Positions 38,275 through 48,793 of a stretch of DNA of 64,000 nt are shown here, in pieces. The stretch is from Paenibacillaceae bacterium (GTDB taxonomy: Bacteria; Bacillota; Clostridia; Lachnospirales; Lachnospiraceae). Positions within the stretch are counted from its first letter, which is position 1; every line of letters begins with the position of its first letter. A program made the position numbers and the translations under genes. The stretch lies in contig SVDU01000014.1 in the NCBI GenBank assembly GCA_015057705.1, positions 82,734-146,733 of the forward strand, given 5' to 3'. The notes below the pieces were generated by a model, which saw only the letters and a program-made list of their open reading frames with translations, was not told the origin of the DNA and ran no database searches.

Positions 38275-39681
38275 CTATAAGCTAGTTGATTTAGGAAGGC
38301 TGAAAATAAACTCAGATCCCACCCCTTCTGTGCTGACTACATCAATATTTTCTCCGTGAGACTGAATGATTTCCCGGACAATTGCAAGTCCCAGCCCGGT
38401 TCCTTTCTTGTCCTTTCCTCTGGACAAGTCTGATTTGTAAAACCTCTCCCATATCTTTTTAATGCTCTCTTTTGGTATTCCAATTCCTGTATCTTTTACA
38501 GAGACAAAGATTTTTTCATACTTGCCGGAAGCCTGTATATATATGGTGGAATCCGTATGGCTGAATTTAATGGCATTATCAATAAGATTATAAAGAACCT
38601 GCTGGATTTTGCCAAGGTCTGCATGAACCATCTGAATGCTGTCAGAGAAAGTCAGGTCAAATGTAATATTTTTTGTATTGCAGGTACCTTCTAAAGAAGC
38701 AGCCGTATCTTTAATTACCCGGTTAATATCAAAATTTGTCCGGTTTAAATATCCTTTACAGTCAAGGGAATTAAGGGTCAGCATGCCCTGTGTCAGCTTA
38801 TTGAGCCGTTCTGTCTCGGATATCACCCGGTTTAAATACTTTTCATGCATCTGGGGCGGTATAGTACCGTCTAAGATCGCCTCTAAGTATCCCTTGATGG
38901 AAGTCAGTGGGGAACGGAAATCGTGTGATACATTGGCGATAAAGGTTCGCTGGTATTCCTCCATTTTATTAATTTCATCAGACATATAATTCAAAGTGGC
39001 TGCCAGATACCCCATCTCATCCCTTGTATTCACATCAATGTGATGAGTCAGATTACCCTGTGCATATTCGTTGGCTCCTGCTGTAATCTTTTTCAGGGGG
39101 ATGTAAACATTTTTTGTAAAAACCAGCAAGATGATCAGAGAAAAACCGAATACTACCGCTGAGGTAATGTATACGATGTTTAATATACCGTTTCTCTGGG
39201 ACTGTAAATAGGATATTGGAAGATGAATCACCACATACCCATGAGTGGTATAGTTTCCTGTTATGGGAGCATGTACGCTTAATACATCATAAGTGAACTC
39301 ATTGTAGTAATTACCGATGGTATAGGATTTATTGCCCATAATGGTAGGGTCAAAGTTCTCTATCATATCTCCATCCTTACCTGGCTGCTGGCTGTCGGAT
39401 ACGATCTTGCCCTGGCGGTCCACAATCCAGATGCGGGCGTGGAGATAATCCGCTTCATTAACAAGACCAGGGTAGGAAGAGGAAAGCTTCATATCCTTTC
39501 CGTGATACATACTGCTAAAGGATGAGGCAATCTGGTTGGCTTCGTCATACAGACATTCTGACTGCTGGCCAAGGAGATACTGGTCGGTAATCCTGGAAGA
39601 GAAGGATGCGATGGTTACAAAACCCAAAAGGCCAAAGAGTAAGTAACCCATAATAAATTTATAATACAAAGAATGTGTCAT
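38275..39681 (-). CDS. Sensor histidine kinase (HAMP-HisKA-HATPase)
   Basis: Two TM segments, HAMP, VSHDFRSPLTSIKGYLEAILDG, GTGLGLAIVREI. Confidence 0.92.
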   Translation of the reverse strand: MTHSLYYKFIMGYLLFGLLGFVTIASFSSRITDQYLLGQQSECLYDEANQIASSFSSMYHGKDMKLSSSYPGLVNEADYLHARIWIVDRQGKIVSDSQQPGKDGDMIENFDPTIMGNKSYTIGNYYNEFTYDVLSVHAPITGNYTTHGYVVIHLPISYLQSQRNGILNIVYITSAVVFGFSLIILLVFTKNVYIPLKKITAGANEYAQGNLTHHIDVNTRDEMGYLAATLNYMSDEINKMEEYQRTFIANVSHDFRSPLTSIKGYLEAILDGTIPPQMHEKYLNRVISETERLNKLTQGMLTLNSLDCKGYLNRTNFDINRVIKDTAASLEGTCNTKNITFDLTFSDSIQMVHADLGKIQQVLYNLIDNAIKFSHTDSTIYIQASGKYEKIFVSVKDTGIGIPKESIKKIWERFYKSDLSRGKDKKGTGLGLAIVREIIQSHGENIDVVSTEGVGSEFIFSLPKSTSL

Positions 39682-39786
39682 GGAATGTTCACCTCTATAT
39701 TGTGCAGATACATGCTTACCTGTGTCTAATGCATCAAGTATAACTCTTTTTGGTATTCATGTCATTCCTTATTTTCATTGATTAAA

Positions 39787-39838
39787 AGAGGGGCTGACGT
39801 AAAATGCATGGAACATTTTACATCAGCCTCTTATTATA
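39787..39838 (-). terminator. Hairpin between response-regulator and histidine kinase genes
   Basis: AGAGG-CTGACGTAAAATG...CATTTTACATCAGCCTCTT; on the minus strand followed by TTTTAAT. Confidence 0.6.
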
Positions 39839-39845
39839 TAAAAAA

Positions 39846-40556
39846 CTACCGTTTTACTTCGAATTTATATCCGATTCCCCACACCGTGGAGAGTGACCAG
39901 CCGGAATGATCCTTTATCTTTTCCCTCAGACGCTTAATATGAACGTCCACGGTTCTGGTGTCGCCGATATACTCATACCCCCAGATATGGTCCAAAAGCT
40001 GTTCTCTTGTAAATACCTGGTTGGGAGAGGAGGCAAGGAAGTAAAGAAGCTCAAGCTCCTTTGGCGGCATTTCAATGGAATGTCCCATATAAATGACGGA
40101 GTAATTGGTTAAATTGACAATCAGATCCGGATATTCCACATAGTCGCCCTGCTGGTCAGTGTGGGAAGCTGCAGCAGCAGGAGAGGTCTGATAGCGCCGT
40201 AAGACTGCCTTAACCCGTGCCACAAGCTCTTTGGAATCAAAAGGTTTAATCATATAATCATCAGCGCCAAGCTCCAGACCCAGGACTTTGTCAAAGACCT
40301 CGCCTTTTGCTGACAGCATGATAATGGGCACCTGGGATCCGGAGCGAAGCTCTCTGCAGACCTGATAGCCGTCCATTCCCGGAAGCATTAAATCCAGCAG
40401 AACCAGATTGGGTTTGAATTCAGGAAAAACCCGAAGCGCTTCCTCTCCGTCGCCCACGATTTCTGTTTCATAGCATTCCTTCAAAAGATATAGGGAAATG
40501 AGTTCTGCAATATTGCTGTCATCGTCCACAATTAAAATCCGCTGTTTTTCTGCCAT
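39846..40556 (-). CDS. OmpR/PhoP-family response regulator
   Basis: ILIVDDDSNIAELI, LVLLDLMLPGMDGYQV, winged-helix C-terminus. Confidence 0.93.
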   Translation of the reverse strand: MAEKQRILIVDDDSNIAELISLYLLKECYETEIVGDGEEALRVFPEFKPNLVLLDLMLPGMDGYQVCRELRSGSQVPIIMLSAKGEVFDKVLGLELGADDYMIKPFDSKELVARVKAVLRRYQTSPAAAASHTDQQGDYVEYPDLIVNLTNYSVIYMGHSIEMPPKELELLYFLASSPNQVFTREQLLDHIWGYEYIGDTRTVDVHIKRLREKIKDHSGWSLSTVWGIGYKFEVKR

Positions 40557-40578
40557 AATGGATCCCCCGTTCTAATAT

Positions 40579-42969
40579 TTATTTAAATGAGACAATGGTC
40601 ACTCCGGAATCACCTTCACCGAAGACGCCAAGCCGGAATTCTTTTACATATTTTAATCTCTTTAAATGCTTATGCACTGCATTCTTTAAAGCACCTGTAC
40701 CACGTCCGTGGACTACCCGCACCTGAGGTAGATGAGCAAGATAAGCGTCGTCTAAATATTTGTCCAGCTGAGGGATTGCCTCATCTGTGGTCATGCCGAT
40801 TAGATTAATTTCAGGTGAAATGGAGAAGGACTTGGACATACGGGTTGAACTGCTTCCGCTTCCTGCCTTTTTTGCCCGGTTTTCTGACGGTGCAGAAACC
40901 GAATCATCATAAAGGAGCTCTAAGTCGGATATGTTAACCAGTGACCGCAAAATCCCCATCTGAACATATAAATCCCCTTTGGCATTGGGAAGGGAGTTTA
41001 CAGTTCCGTTCAAGTTCATGCTTAAAACCTTTACGCCGTCTCCCAGCTTCAGTTTTTTCGGATCAATTCCATTTTTCGGATTCTTCTGTTCTCTCTTTAA
41101 AGACAGGGAAGAGTCCACAACCTGAAGCTTGTTTCTTAGCCGGCTTCGCTCTGCTTCCAGTTCTTTGCTCACACCGGATTCACTGGCCAGCTTATTGATC
41201 TGACGTATGGTAGAATCTGCTGTATCCTTGGCATCCCGTAAGATTCTTTGTGCCTCTTCTCTTGCGTCTTTTATCATCTTATCCCGGCGCTCGTCAAGCC
41301 GTTCCTCTTTCTGAGTCAGGCGGGTTTTCAGCTGTTCCACTTCCAGCTTATAAGAGGCAATCTGGATTCTCTCTTTTTCAATGGTAACCCTGTTTTCTTC
41401 CAGATGCGTCAGAAGATCCTCAAAGGTTTCATCCTTTGCTTCCAGATGGTTTTTAGCCTCATCGATAATATAGTCCGGAAGTCCCAGCTTCTTTGAGATG
41501 GCAAAGGCATTACTTTTTCCTGGAACGCCGATGAGTATCCGATAGGTGGGCTGCAGTGTCTCCACATTGAATTCGCAGCAGGCATTCTCCACACCTGGCG
41601 TAGTAAGCGCGAAGACCTTTAATTCACTGTAATGAGTGGTTGCCATAGTGCGGCATTTCATATTGTGAAGGAAAGAAAGGATGGAGATTGCCAGGGCAGC
41701 TCCTTCCGTTGGATCTGTACCCGCTCCAAGCTCATCAAATAAGCAGAGAGAGTTGCTGTCTGCCTGATTTAAAATCTGCACAATGTTTGTCATATGAGAC
41801 GAAAAGGTACTAAGGCTCTGCTCAATACTCTGTTCATCACCGATGTCAGCAAACACTTCGTCAAATACGGATAGCTCAGAACCGTCAAATGCCGGAATAT
41901 GAAGGCCGGACTGCCCCATCAGGGTAAACAGACCTACTGTTTTTAATGACACTGTTTTACCGCCGGTATTTGGACCTGTAACAATTAAAAGATCAAATGT
42001 TTTTCCTAAATGGATGTTGATAGGAACAACCTTTTTCGGGTCCAGCAGGGGATGACGACCATCTTTAATATGAATTTCATGTTTGGTGTTAAAAATTGGC
42101 TCACTGGCGTTGTAGTGTTTGGCCAGCGCTGCTTTGGCGAAGATAAAATCCAGTCTGGTAAGAGTATGGAAGTTAGTCTCCAGCTCTTCTAAATAAGGTG
42201 CCAGCTGGTTGCTTAAATCTGCCAGAATCATCTCGATTTCTTTTTGTTCCTGGATCTCCAGAGCTCTTAAATCGTTATTCAGCTTTACGATTGCCATAGG
42301 CTCAATAAATAAAGTGGAGCCGGTAGAGGACTGGTCATGTACCATTCCGGTTACCTGGGATTTGTGCTCCGCTTTTACCGGGAGACAGTATCTTCCATCC
42401 CGCATGGTAATAACGGCATCCTGTAAATAAGAACGGTTGGAATTTAAAATGGAGTTCATCTGTGTGTGAATCTTATCATTAATAGAACGCATGGAACGTC
42501 TGACATGGTGAAGGCCGGGACTGGCATCATCACTGACCTCTTCCTCAGAAATGATACAGCGCTTGATCTCGTTGTTAATCGGAGTCAAAGGCTCCAGAAT
42601 GCGGAAAAATTCTTCTAGTGAATCTTCGGAAATCTCCTGATCCTCATGGCGGCCGTATGCCTTTGCTTTTGCGGAAGCGGTAAGAAGGGAGCTGATGGAT
42701 AAAATCTCAATGATTCCAAGAGAACTTCCTACCTCCAGACGTTTTAAGGATGCCCGGATATCTTTAACACCCCCAAATGAAATTCCGCCTTTTTGCCGGA
42801 CTCTTGTGACTGCATCGGTGGTTTCCCTTAAGGAAGTGGTTATTTCCTCATAATCGGTGGAAGGTACCAGTCTGCGGCACAGTTCTTTTCCGGATTCACA
42901 GGATGCATATTCGGTGAGCTGTTCAATTATTTTATAGTATTCTAAAGTTTTCAGTGCTTTTTGATTCAT
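40579..42969 (-). CDS. mutS2: Endonuclease MutS2
   Basis: VTGPNTGGKTVSLKTVGL Walker A, DELGAGTDPTEGAAL, C-terminal Smr domain (VHGRGTGALKNAVHKHL). Confidence 0.96.
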   Translation of the reverse strand: MNQKALKTLEYYKIIEQLTEYASCESGKELCRRLVPSTDYEEITTSLRETTDAVTRVRQKGGISFGGVKDIRASLKRLEVGSSLGIIEILSISSLLTASAKAKAYGRHEDQEISEDSLEEFFRILEPLTPINNEIKRCIISEEEVSDDASPGLHHVRRSMRSINDKIHTQMNSILNSNRSYLQDAVITMRDGRYCLPVKAEHKSQVTGMVHDQSSTGSTLFIEPMAIVKLNNDLRALEIQEQKEIEMILADLSNQLAPYLEELETNFHTLTRLDFIFAKAALAKHYNASEPIFNTKHEIHIKDGRHPLLDPKKVVPINIHLGKTFDLLIVTGPNTGGKTVSLKTVGLFTLMGQSGLHIPAFDGSELSVFDEVFADIGDEQSIEQSLSTFSSHMTNIVQILNQADSNSLCLFDELGAGTDPTEGAALAISILSFLHNMKCRTMATTHYSELKVFALTTPGVENACCEFNVETLQPTYRILIGVPGKSNAFAISKKLGLPDYIIDEAKNHLEAKDETFEDLLTHLEENRVTIEKERIQIASYKLEVEQLKTRLTQKEERLDERRDKMIKDAREEAQRILRDAKDTADSTIRQINKLASESGVSKELEAERSRLRNKLQVVDSSLSLKREQKNPKNGIDPKKLKLGDGVKVLSMNLNGTVNSLPNAKGDLYVQMGILRSLVNISDLELLYDDSVSAPSENRAKKAGSGSSSTRMSKSFSISPEINLIGMTTDEAIPQLDKYLDDAYLAHLPQVRVVHGRGTGALKNAVHKHLKRLKYVKEFRLGVFGEGDSGVTIVSFK

Positions 42970-43194
42970 AAGTTTATACCTTAATTATTCTGCTTTCTTT
43001 CTGGATATTTAACCGGCGTGAGAACCGGCTCTTGAATAATGGGATCGGTTACAGTATAGCATAGGAGGGACAAAAACTGCAATCCTCAGGTGATTGTTTT
43101 TCCTTGTTATTATGGTTGTTTCATATGTTTTTCTTGCATAAAACGGGGAAGAACCTTATAATAGTACTTAGGTCTTCTGAAAAGGAGGGTAAGT

Positions 43195-44505
43195 ATGCCG
43201 GAAAATAACGGGCCAGACGATAGAAAGGCGGAGCCACGCCGTTTTATCAATGAAAAGATTGTAAAACAGCCCATGTCAAAAAAGGATATGCTGAAAAGAT
43301 TTCTGGGTCTTTTAGTGACTGCAGTTATTTTCGGAATGGTTGCGGCGGTTACGTTTGTCATATCCAAACCTGTAGCTGAGAGATTACTTGTGGGAGAAAC
43401 CACCGGTGAGACGACTCCGGTGACCATACCAAAGGATGAGCCTGAGACCGTTACTTCTGTTGCTGAAACTTCTACAACTGCGGCTGAGACAGAACCAATT
43501 GAGGATATTCTTAAGTCCGCTATGGAAAAGTATCCATTCTCCGTAGATGATTTAAGCACTCTTTACGGAAGCTTAAAATCTGTGGTTCAAAAGGCGGACA
43601 AGGGAATCGTTACGGTTCACTCCGTAAAGACTCAGACGGACTGGTTTAATAACCCGGTTGAGAACTCCGGACTTTTTACCGGGGTAATCATTTCATCTGC
43701 TAATCAGGAGCTTCTCATTTTAACACCGGAAGGTGCAGTTGAGGATGCAGAAGCGATTCGTGTAGCTTTTTCCGACGGGACAGAGGTGCAGGGAAAGATT
43801 AAACAGACAGATAAGCTGTCTGGTATGGCAATTGTCAGTGTTTCCACAGCGGAACTTAGCAGAACCCAGCTGGAAGATATGAAAGCGATTGAACTTGGCA
43901 ACTCTTATTCGGTCAAGCAGGGAGACATTGTTGTTGCAATCGGCGGTCCTGCAGGAATGGTTCATTCCACCGGATATGGTTTTATTTCTTTTATAACGAA
44001 GAATGTTCAGATCATTGACGGGATGACCAGAATTCTGTATACCGATGTCAAAGGGAATGCCGGAGTGGGAACGTTTCTTATGAATACGTCCGGTCAGATT
44101 ATTGGCTGGGTGACGGATCAATATAAAAACGACAGCAGTAAAGATATGACCGCAGCCATGGCCATATCCGATTACAAGAGTATTCTGGAAAAGATGAGTA
44201 ATGGTGCACCATTCCCATACTTTGGAATCAAAGGACAGGAAGTAAGCTCAGCCATGAACAGCAGTGGTATTCCTCTGGGAGTCTATGTAGTGGAAGTGAA
44301 TACAGACAGCCCTGCTTACAATACAGGAATACAGAGCGGTGATATTATCACTGAGATGGGCGGAGCAGCCATTGTTACCATGAAGGATTTTCAGGTGGTT
44401 TTGGAAAAATCAAGTCCGGGACAGATTATTCCTGTGACTGTATCCCGCAATGGCCGGGAAGAATATAAAAAGATACAATATCAGGTAACCATCGGAGCCA
44501 GGTAA
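43195..44505 (+). CDS. HtrA-like (S1C) PDZ protein, predicted catalytically inactive
   Basis: TM anchor, trypsin-like fold segments and C-terminal PDZ (GVYVVEVNTDSPAYNTGIQSGDIITEMGG); triad positions appear substituted. Confidence 0.8.
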   Translation: MPENNGPDDRKAEPRRFINEKIVKQPMSKKDMLKRFLGLLVTAVIFGMVAAVTFVISKPVAERLLVGETTGETTPVTIPKDEPETVTSVAETSTTAAETEPIEDILKSAMEKYPFSVDDLSTLYGSLKSVVQKADKGIVTVHSVKTQTDWFNNPVENSGLFTGVIISSANQELLILTPEGAVEDAEAIRVAFSDGTEVQGKIKQTDKLSGMAIVSVSTAELSRTQLEDMKAIELGNSYSVKQGDIVVAIGGPAGMVHSTGYGFISFITKNVQIIDGMTRILYTDVKGNAGVGTFLMNTSGQIIGWVTDQYKNDSSKDMTAAMAISDYKSILEKMSNGAPFPYFGIKGQEVSSAMNSSGIPLGVYVVEVNTDSPAYNTGIQSGDIITEMGGAAIVTMKDFQVVLEKSSPGQIIPVTVSRNGREEYKKIQYQVTIGAR

Positions 44506-44551
44506 CTATCCTGGCTTCCTTGTTGCTGTCAGTGAGATATGGAGGAAAAAA

Positions 44552-45502
44552 ATGAAGTATATTGAATCATTCCGGGAAGGAATGCATGTTTCTGATGTGT
44601 TTTTGTGCAAAAACAGGCAGATTTCCCTGACAAAGTCAGGAAAGGAGTACGGCAACCTGATACTTCAGGATAAAACCGGCACTGTGGATGCTAAAATTTG
44701 GGATTTGGGATCCCCGGGTATCGGAAACTTTGAGACTCTGGATTATGTATACATAGATGCAGATGTTACGGTGTTCCAGAATTCCAATCAGCTGAATATT
44801 AAGAGAATCAGAAAAGCGGAAGAAGGAGAATATATCCCAGGGGATTATCTTCCTGTTTCCGGTAAAGATATAAAAGTGATGTTTGAAGAACTGACCGGCT
44901 TTATCCGTTCTGTAAAAAGTCCTTATTACCGGGCTCTTTTAGAAAGCTTTTTCATAGAGGATACTGCATTTGCCAAGGCATTCCAGTTCCATTCTGCAGC
45001 CAAGAGCGTACACCATGGATTTGTAGGCGGACTGTTGGAACATACCCTGAGTGTAGTGAAGCTTTGTGATTATTATGCAGGATATTATCCTTTGATTAAC
45101 CGGGATCTTTTGCTCACTGCTGCTATGTTTCATGACATCGGCAAGACAAAAGAACTTTCCACATTTCCGGAGAATGATTACACCGATGACGGTCAGCTTC
45201 TTGGACATATCATTATTGGAACTGAGATGATAGGAGAAAGAATCCGTACCATTCCCGGTTTCCCCGAGAAGTCCGCTACCGAATTAAAGCATTGTATTCT
45301 GGCCCATCATGGAGAACTGGAATACGGTTCCCCGAAAAAACCGGCTCTGATTGAGGCACTGGCTCTTAATTTTGCAGATAACACAGATGCAAAGATGGAG
45401 ACCATGATTGAAGTGCTGAGAGCGGCTGGGGATAATAACGGCTGGCTGGGCTTTAACAGGCTGATGGATACAAATATCAGAAAGACTACAAACGAAATCT
45501 AA
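44552..45502 (+). CDS. 3'-5' exoribonuclease YhaM-like (OB + HD)
   Basis: OB-like N-terminus; HHGFVGGLLEHTLSVVKL and MFHDIGKTKEL HD motifs. Confidence 0.9.
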   Translation: MKYIESFREGMHVSDVFLCKNRQISLTKSGKEYGNLILQDKTGTVDAKIWDLGSPGIGNFETLDYVYIDADVTVFQNSNQLNIKRIRKAEEGEYIPGDYLPVSGKDIKVMFEELTGFIRSVKSPYYRALLESFFIEDTAFAKAFQFHSAAKSVHHGFVGGLLEHTLSVVKLCDYYAGYYPLINRDLLLTAAMFHDIGKTKELSTFPENDYTDDGQLLGHIIIGTEMIGERIRTIPGFPEKSATELKHCILAHHGELEYGSPKKPALIEALALNFADNTDAKMETMIEVLRAAGDNNGWLGFNRLMDTNIRKTTNEI

Positions 45503-45506
45503 ATGA

Positions 45507-45546
45507 TAAGGTGCTTAAGGAGGTTGTTTTCCTTAGCACCTTTTTT
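45507..45546 (+). terminator. Rho-independent terminator after the yhaM-like gene
   Basis: AAGGTGCTTAAGG...CCTTAGCACCTTTTTT hairpin. Confidence 0.85.
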
Positions 45547-45715
45547 AAATAATGCCGGATACAGGGAATTTTAGAATTTCTTTCGTTTTCTGTGACAATC
45601 ATTTTAAGATTGGTATTTTATCCTTAGAATATAGAGGAATAATCAGAGTGAGGTATAATAAATGCATGGAACGCTGGGAGAAATCAGCGGATTATGATAG
45701 ATAAGGAGAGATCAC

Positions 45716-46429
45716 ATGGACGCAAACCACATCTTATTAGTTGAAGATGACAAAGAAATCAGGCAGGGAGTGGAAATATACTTAAGAAGTCAGGGATATG
45801 AAGTGTTTCAGGCGGCAGACGGAGTAGAGGGTTTAAAGATTCTGGAACAGGAGGAAATTCATCTGGCTATTGTAGACGTCATGATGCCTCGTATGGATGG
45901 AATTACCATGACTGTGAAGCTGCGGGAAAAACATGATTTTCCGGTTATTATTCTGTCCGCCAAGTCAGAAGAGGTGGATAAAATTATGGGTCTCAACATT
46001 GGTGCAGATGACTATGTTGCAAAACCATTTACCCCCATGGAGCTTCTTGCCAGAGTAAATTCCCAGCTGAGACGGTACAGAAAGTATATGGATATGCTGG
46101 AAGCAAAAGAACAGAAAGAAAAAAGCAATGTCTATTCCATTGGAGGTCTGGAATTAAATGAAGACACAGTGGAGGTTACCGTAGATGAAAAGCTGGTAAA
46201 GCTGACTCCCATTGAATTTAAAATCCTTGCACTTCTTATGAAAAATCCTGGAAGAGTATTTTCTGCGGAAGAAATTTATGAAAGAGTATGGAATGAACGG
46301 GCAATTAATACCGATACCATTATGGTGCACATAAGGAAAATACGGGAAAAGATTGAATTAAATCCGAAGGAACCGAAATATTTAAAGGTGGTGTGGGGAG
46401 TTGGATATAAAATTGAAAAACAGGCATAG
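45716..46429 (+). CDS. OmpR-family response regulator (VanR-like)
   Basis: ILLVEDDKEIRQGVEIYL, LAIVDVMMPRMDGITM, winged helix. Confidence 0.93.
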   Translation: MDANHILLVEDDKEIRQGVEIYLRSQGYEVFQAADGVEGLKILEQEEIHLAIVDVMMPRMDGITMTVKLREKHDFPVIILSAKSEEVDKIMGLNIGADDYVAKPFTPMELLARVNSQLRRYRKYMDMLEAKEQKEKSNVYSIGGLELNEDTVEVTVDEKLVKLTPIEFKILALLMKNPGRVFSAEEIYERVWNERAINTDTIMVHIRKIREKIELNPKEPKYLKVVWGVGYKIEKQA

Positions 46430-48647
46430 AATCAGCGGGTTACTGGCAGCAGTGGTTATATTTGCCGCAGCATTTGCAATGGTAGAACTTTATCCGTACT
46501 TTGAAAATGAGTCTTCCAGAAATGGGGCTCCAATTTACGAAGAGAGTGCTTTTTTAAAACATCTTGTAAATGGCAATTACGTTTTGGCATTGGAAGATGC
46601 ACAGAAAGAGCAGAATAAAATTCTTTCACCTTTTCAGTATTTTTTACCAGATGCTGAAGCAGAACTAAAAGCGGCAAGCAGCGACGGAAGCGAAAAAAGC
46701 ACAGCCACTGAATTATCTGGATCTTCTTCATCGAATATTCAGATAACGAAAATCGAAGGAGACGGAGAGGACGAAAGAACAGAATATTTACGAGGACTTC
46801 GCAAAAACAGCATCCGGGAATTTGAAAACTGGAACCGGAATTTTGGGAATATCCGCAACTCCATTGATTATCAGATGATAGATGAAAACGGGAAAGTGAT
46901 CCTGGATCATGCAGAAGGACGGTTTATACCCAATAACAGTCATTATGTTTTTCAGGCAGTTTTACATTACGATGAACTTGGGCGCATGGATATCAGCTGT
47001 GTGAGAGGGGAAAATACAGCTTACTTACTCAATACACTTCAGGATTTCGGAGATAAGGATCCTATGGAGAGCTATTATGATGACTATTTCCAGGAAGGGA
47101 AATTAAAACTGTCCAATCCCCGGAATATGACATTTGCCTATGGTATGTCAGAGCAGCAGATTTCATCATTCAAAGATACCAGTGGGAATATCTGGACTGC
47201 TTACGAAAACTCCGGGAGTGTCAATCGTATCTTTATCGGACTGGTATGCGCCGTAGCCGCTCTTGCTTTTCTGTTTTCCTGTATGGATGTGAATCTGGCA
47301 GATCGAATTGCTATTTTAAGAACCCCATTGGAACTGGTGGCTGGAATCGTAGCCGGCTCGGTTGCCTTTGGAGCAGGACTTACAAGTCTGGTTGCAGTGA
47401 CAAACCGGGGTGATTTATATAGTGCCCTGTTACGTGCCAATTTTATTCCTAAAGCAGCAGATATCATGGTGAAGCTGTGGAATCTCCTCTGGTGGGCAGT
47501 GCCTTTTGCAGTGATTTACTGGGCAGTCCTGTGTATGAGAGACGTGTTTCACATTGGCATCACCCGTTATTATAAGGAGAGGACCTTATGCGGATTATTC
47601 TGTGGCTGGGTAGTAAGAAGTCTGAAAAAATTGTATCGATATTTAGGAGACATTAATTTACAGGAAAAATCGGACCGTACAATCTTTAAAATTGCAGCTG
47701 TAAATTTTATTGTACTTACTATCTTATGCAGTTTATGGTTTTTGGGTATCGGAGCATTGTTCCTTTACTCGATTATTCTGTTTTTCGTAATGAGAAAATA
47801 TTATCTTGACTTAAGCAGAAAATACAACGAGCTGTTGAAAGCTACTAATCAGATAGCGGAAGGTAATTTAGAAGTTGTAATTGAAGAGGATTTAGGTGTA
47901 TTTGAACCATTTAAAATAGAAATACAAAAGATTCAGAGCGGTCTTAAGGGAGTGGTTGATGAAGAAGTCAAAAGCCAGAAGTTAAAGACTGATTTAATCA
48001 GCAATATGTCTCACGATTTAAAAACACCCCTTACTGCCATTATAACCTATGTAAATTTATTAAAAGATGATCATGCAACCCCGGAACAGAGAAAAGCCTA
48101 TATCGATATTCTGGAACAGAAATCCATGCGGTTAAAAGCGCTAATTGAAGATTTATTTGAGATCAGCAAGGCGAACAGCAATAATGTAACACTGGAACTG
48201 GAGGATGTTGATATTGTCAGTCTGTTAAAAGAGGTTAGTTTTGAGCTTAGCGATAAGATTGAGGAATCCACCATTGATTTTCGCTGGAATCTGCCTGACG
48301 AGAAAATTATTCTTTCTCTGGACAGTCAGAAGACTTACCGGATTTTTGATAACCTGCTGACTAACATTATCAAATATGCCATGCCAGGAACCCGGGCTTA
48401 CATTGATATGAGAAAAGAAAATGACTGGGTTGAAATCATATTAAAAAACATATCGGCTGCAGAGCTTACCTTTAATCCTGAGGAGATAACCGAGCGCTTT
48501 GCCAGAGGGGACCAGGCGCGCAACACAGAAGGGTCTGGTCTTGGAATGGCAATAGCCAAAAGCTTTGTGGAGCTTCAGAACGGAAAACTCACAGTAGAAA
48601 CCGAAGCCGATTTATTTCGAGTGACCATACGCTGGCCAATTATGTAA
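46401..48647 (+). CDS. Sensor histidine kinase with large polytopic N-terminus
   Basis: Multiple TM segments, NMSHDLKTPLTAIITYVNLLKDD, GSGLGMAIAKSFVELQNG; start overlaps the response regulator (TTG codons at 46401/46410). Confidence 0.9.
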   Translation: MDIKLKNRHRISGLLAAVVIFAAAFAMVELYPYFENESSRNGAPIYEESAFLKHLVNGNYVLALEDAQKEQNKILSPFQYFLPDAEAELKAASSDGSEKSTATELSGSSSSNIQITKIEGDGEDERTEYLRGLRKNSIREFENWNRNFGNIRNSIDYQMIDENGKVILDHAEGRFIPNNSHYVFQAVLHYDELGRMDISCVRGENTAYLLNTLQDFGDKDPMESYYDDYFQEGKLKLSNPRNMTFAYGMSEQQISSFKDTSGNIWTAYENSGSVNRIFIGLVCAVAALAFLFSCMDVNLADRIAILRTPLELVAGIVAGSVAFGAGLTSLVAVTNRGDLYSALLRANFIPKAADIMVKLWNLLWWAVPFAVIYWAVLCMRDVFHIGITRYYKERTLCGLFCGWVVRSLKKLYRYLGDINLQEKSDRTIFKIAAVNFIVLTILCSLWFLGIGALFLYSIILFFVMRKYYLDLSRKYNELLKATNQIAEGNLEVVIEEDLGVFEPFKIEIQKIQSGLKGVVDEEVKSQKLKTDLISNMSHDLKTPLTAIITYVNLLKDDHATPEQRKAYIDILEQKSMRLKALIEDLFEISKANSNNVTLELEDVDIVSLLKEVSFELSDKIEESTIDFRWNLPDEKIILSLDSQKTYRIFDNLLTNIIKYAMPGTRAYIDMRKENDWVEIILKNISAAELTFNPEEITERFARGDQARNTEGSGLGMAIAKSFVELQNGKLTVETEADLFRVTIRWPIM

Positions 48648-48698
48648 GGATATGATTTTCATAATTAAGTAAAAAATAAAAATAATTTTCAAAACTTC

Positions 48699-48727
48699 TT
48701 GAAAACCGGAAAATAACTGTATATACT
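48699..48727 (+). promoter_or_regulatory. Sigma-A-type promoter of nagA
   Basis: TTGAAA - 17 bp - TATACT. Confidence 0.55.
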
Positions 48728-48793
48728 GAAAGAAAGGTCAGGTTTAGCCTGTCACATCAGTAAATTGATCCGGAAAGAAAGAGGGGTAGGAAT

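Noticed and set aside
45716-48647. VanR/VanS-like naming of the two-component pair as a vancomycin resistance system
   Set aside because: Family similarity of the response regulator is generic; no vanHAX genes nearby, and the VanW-like gene at 22414 is distant and not diagnostic.
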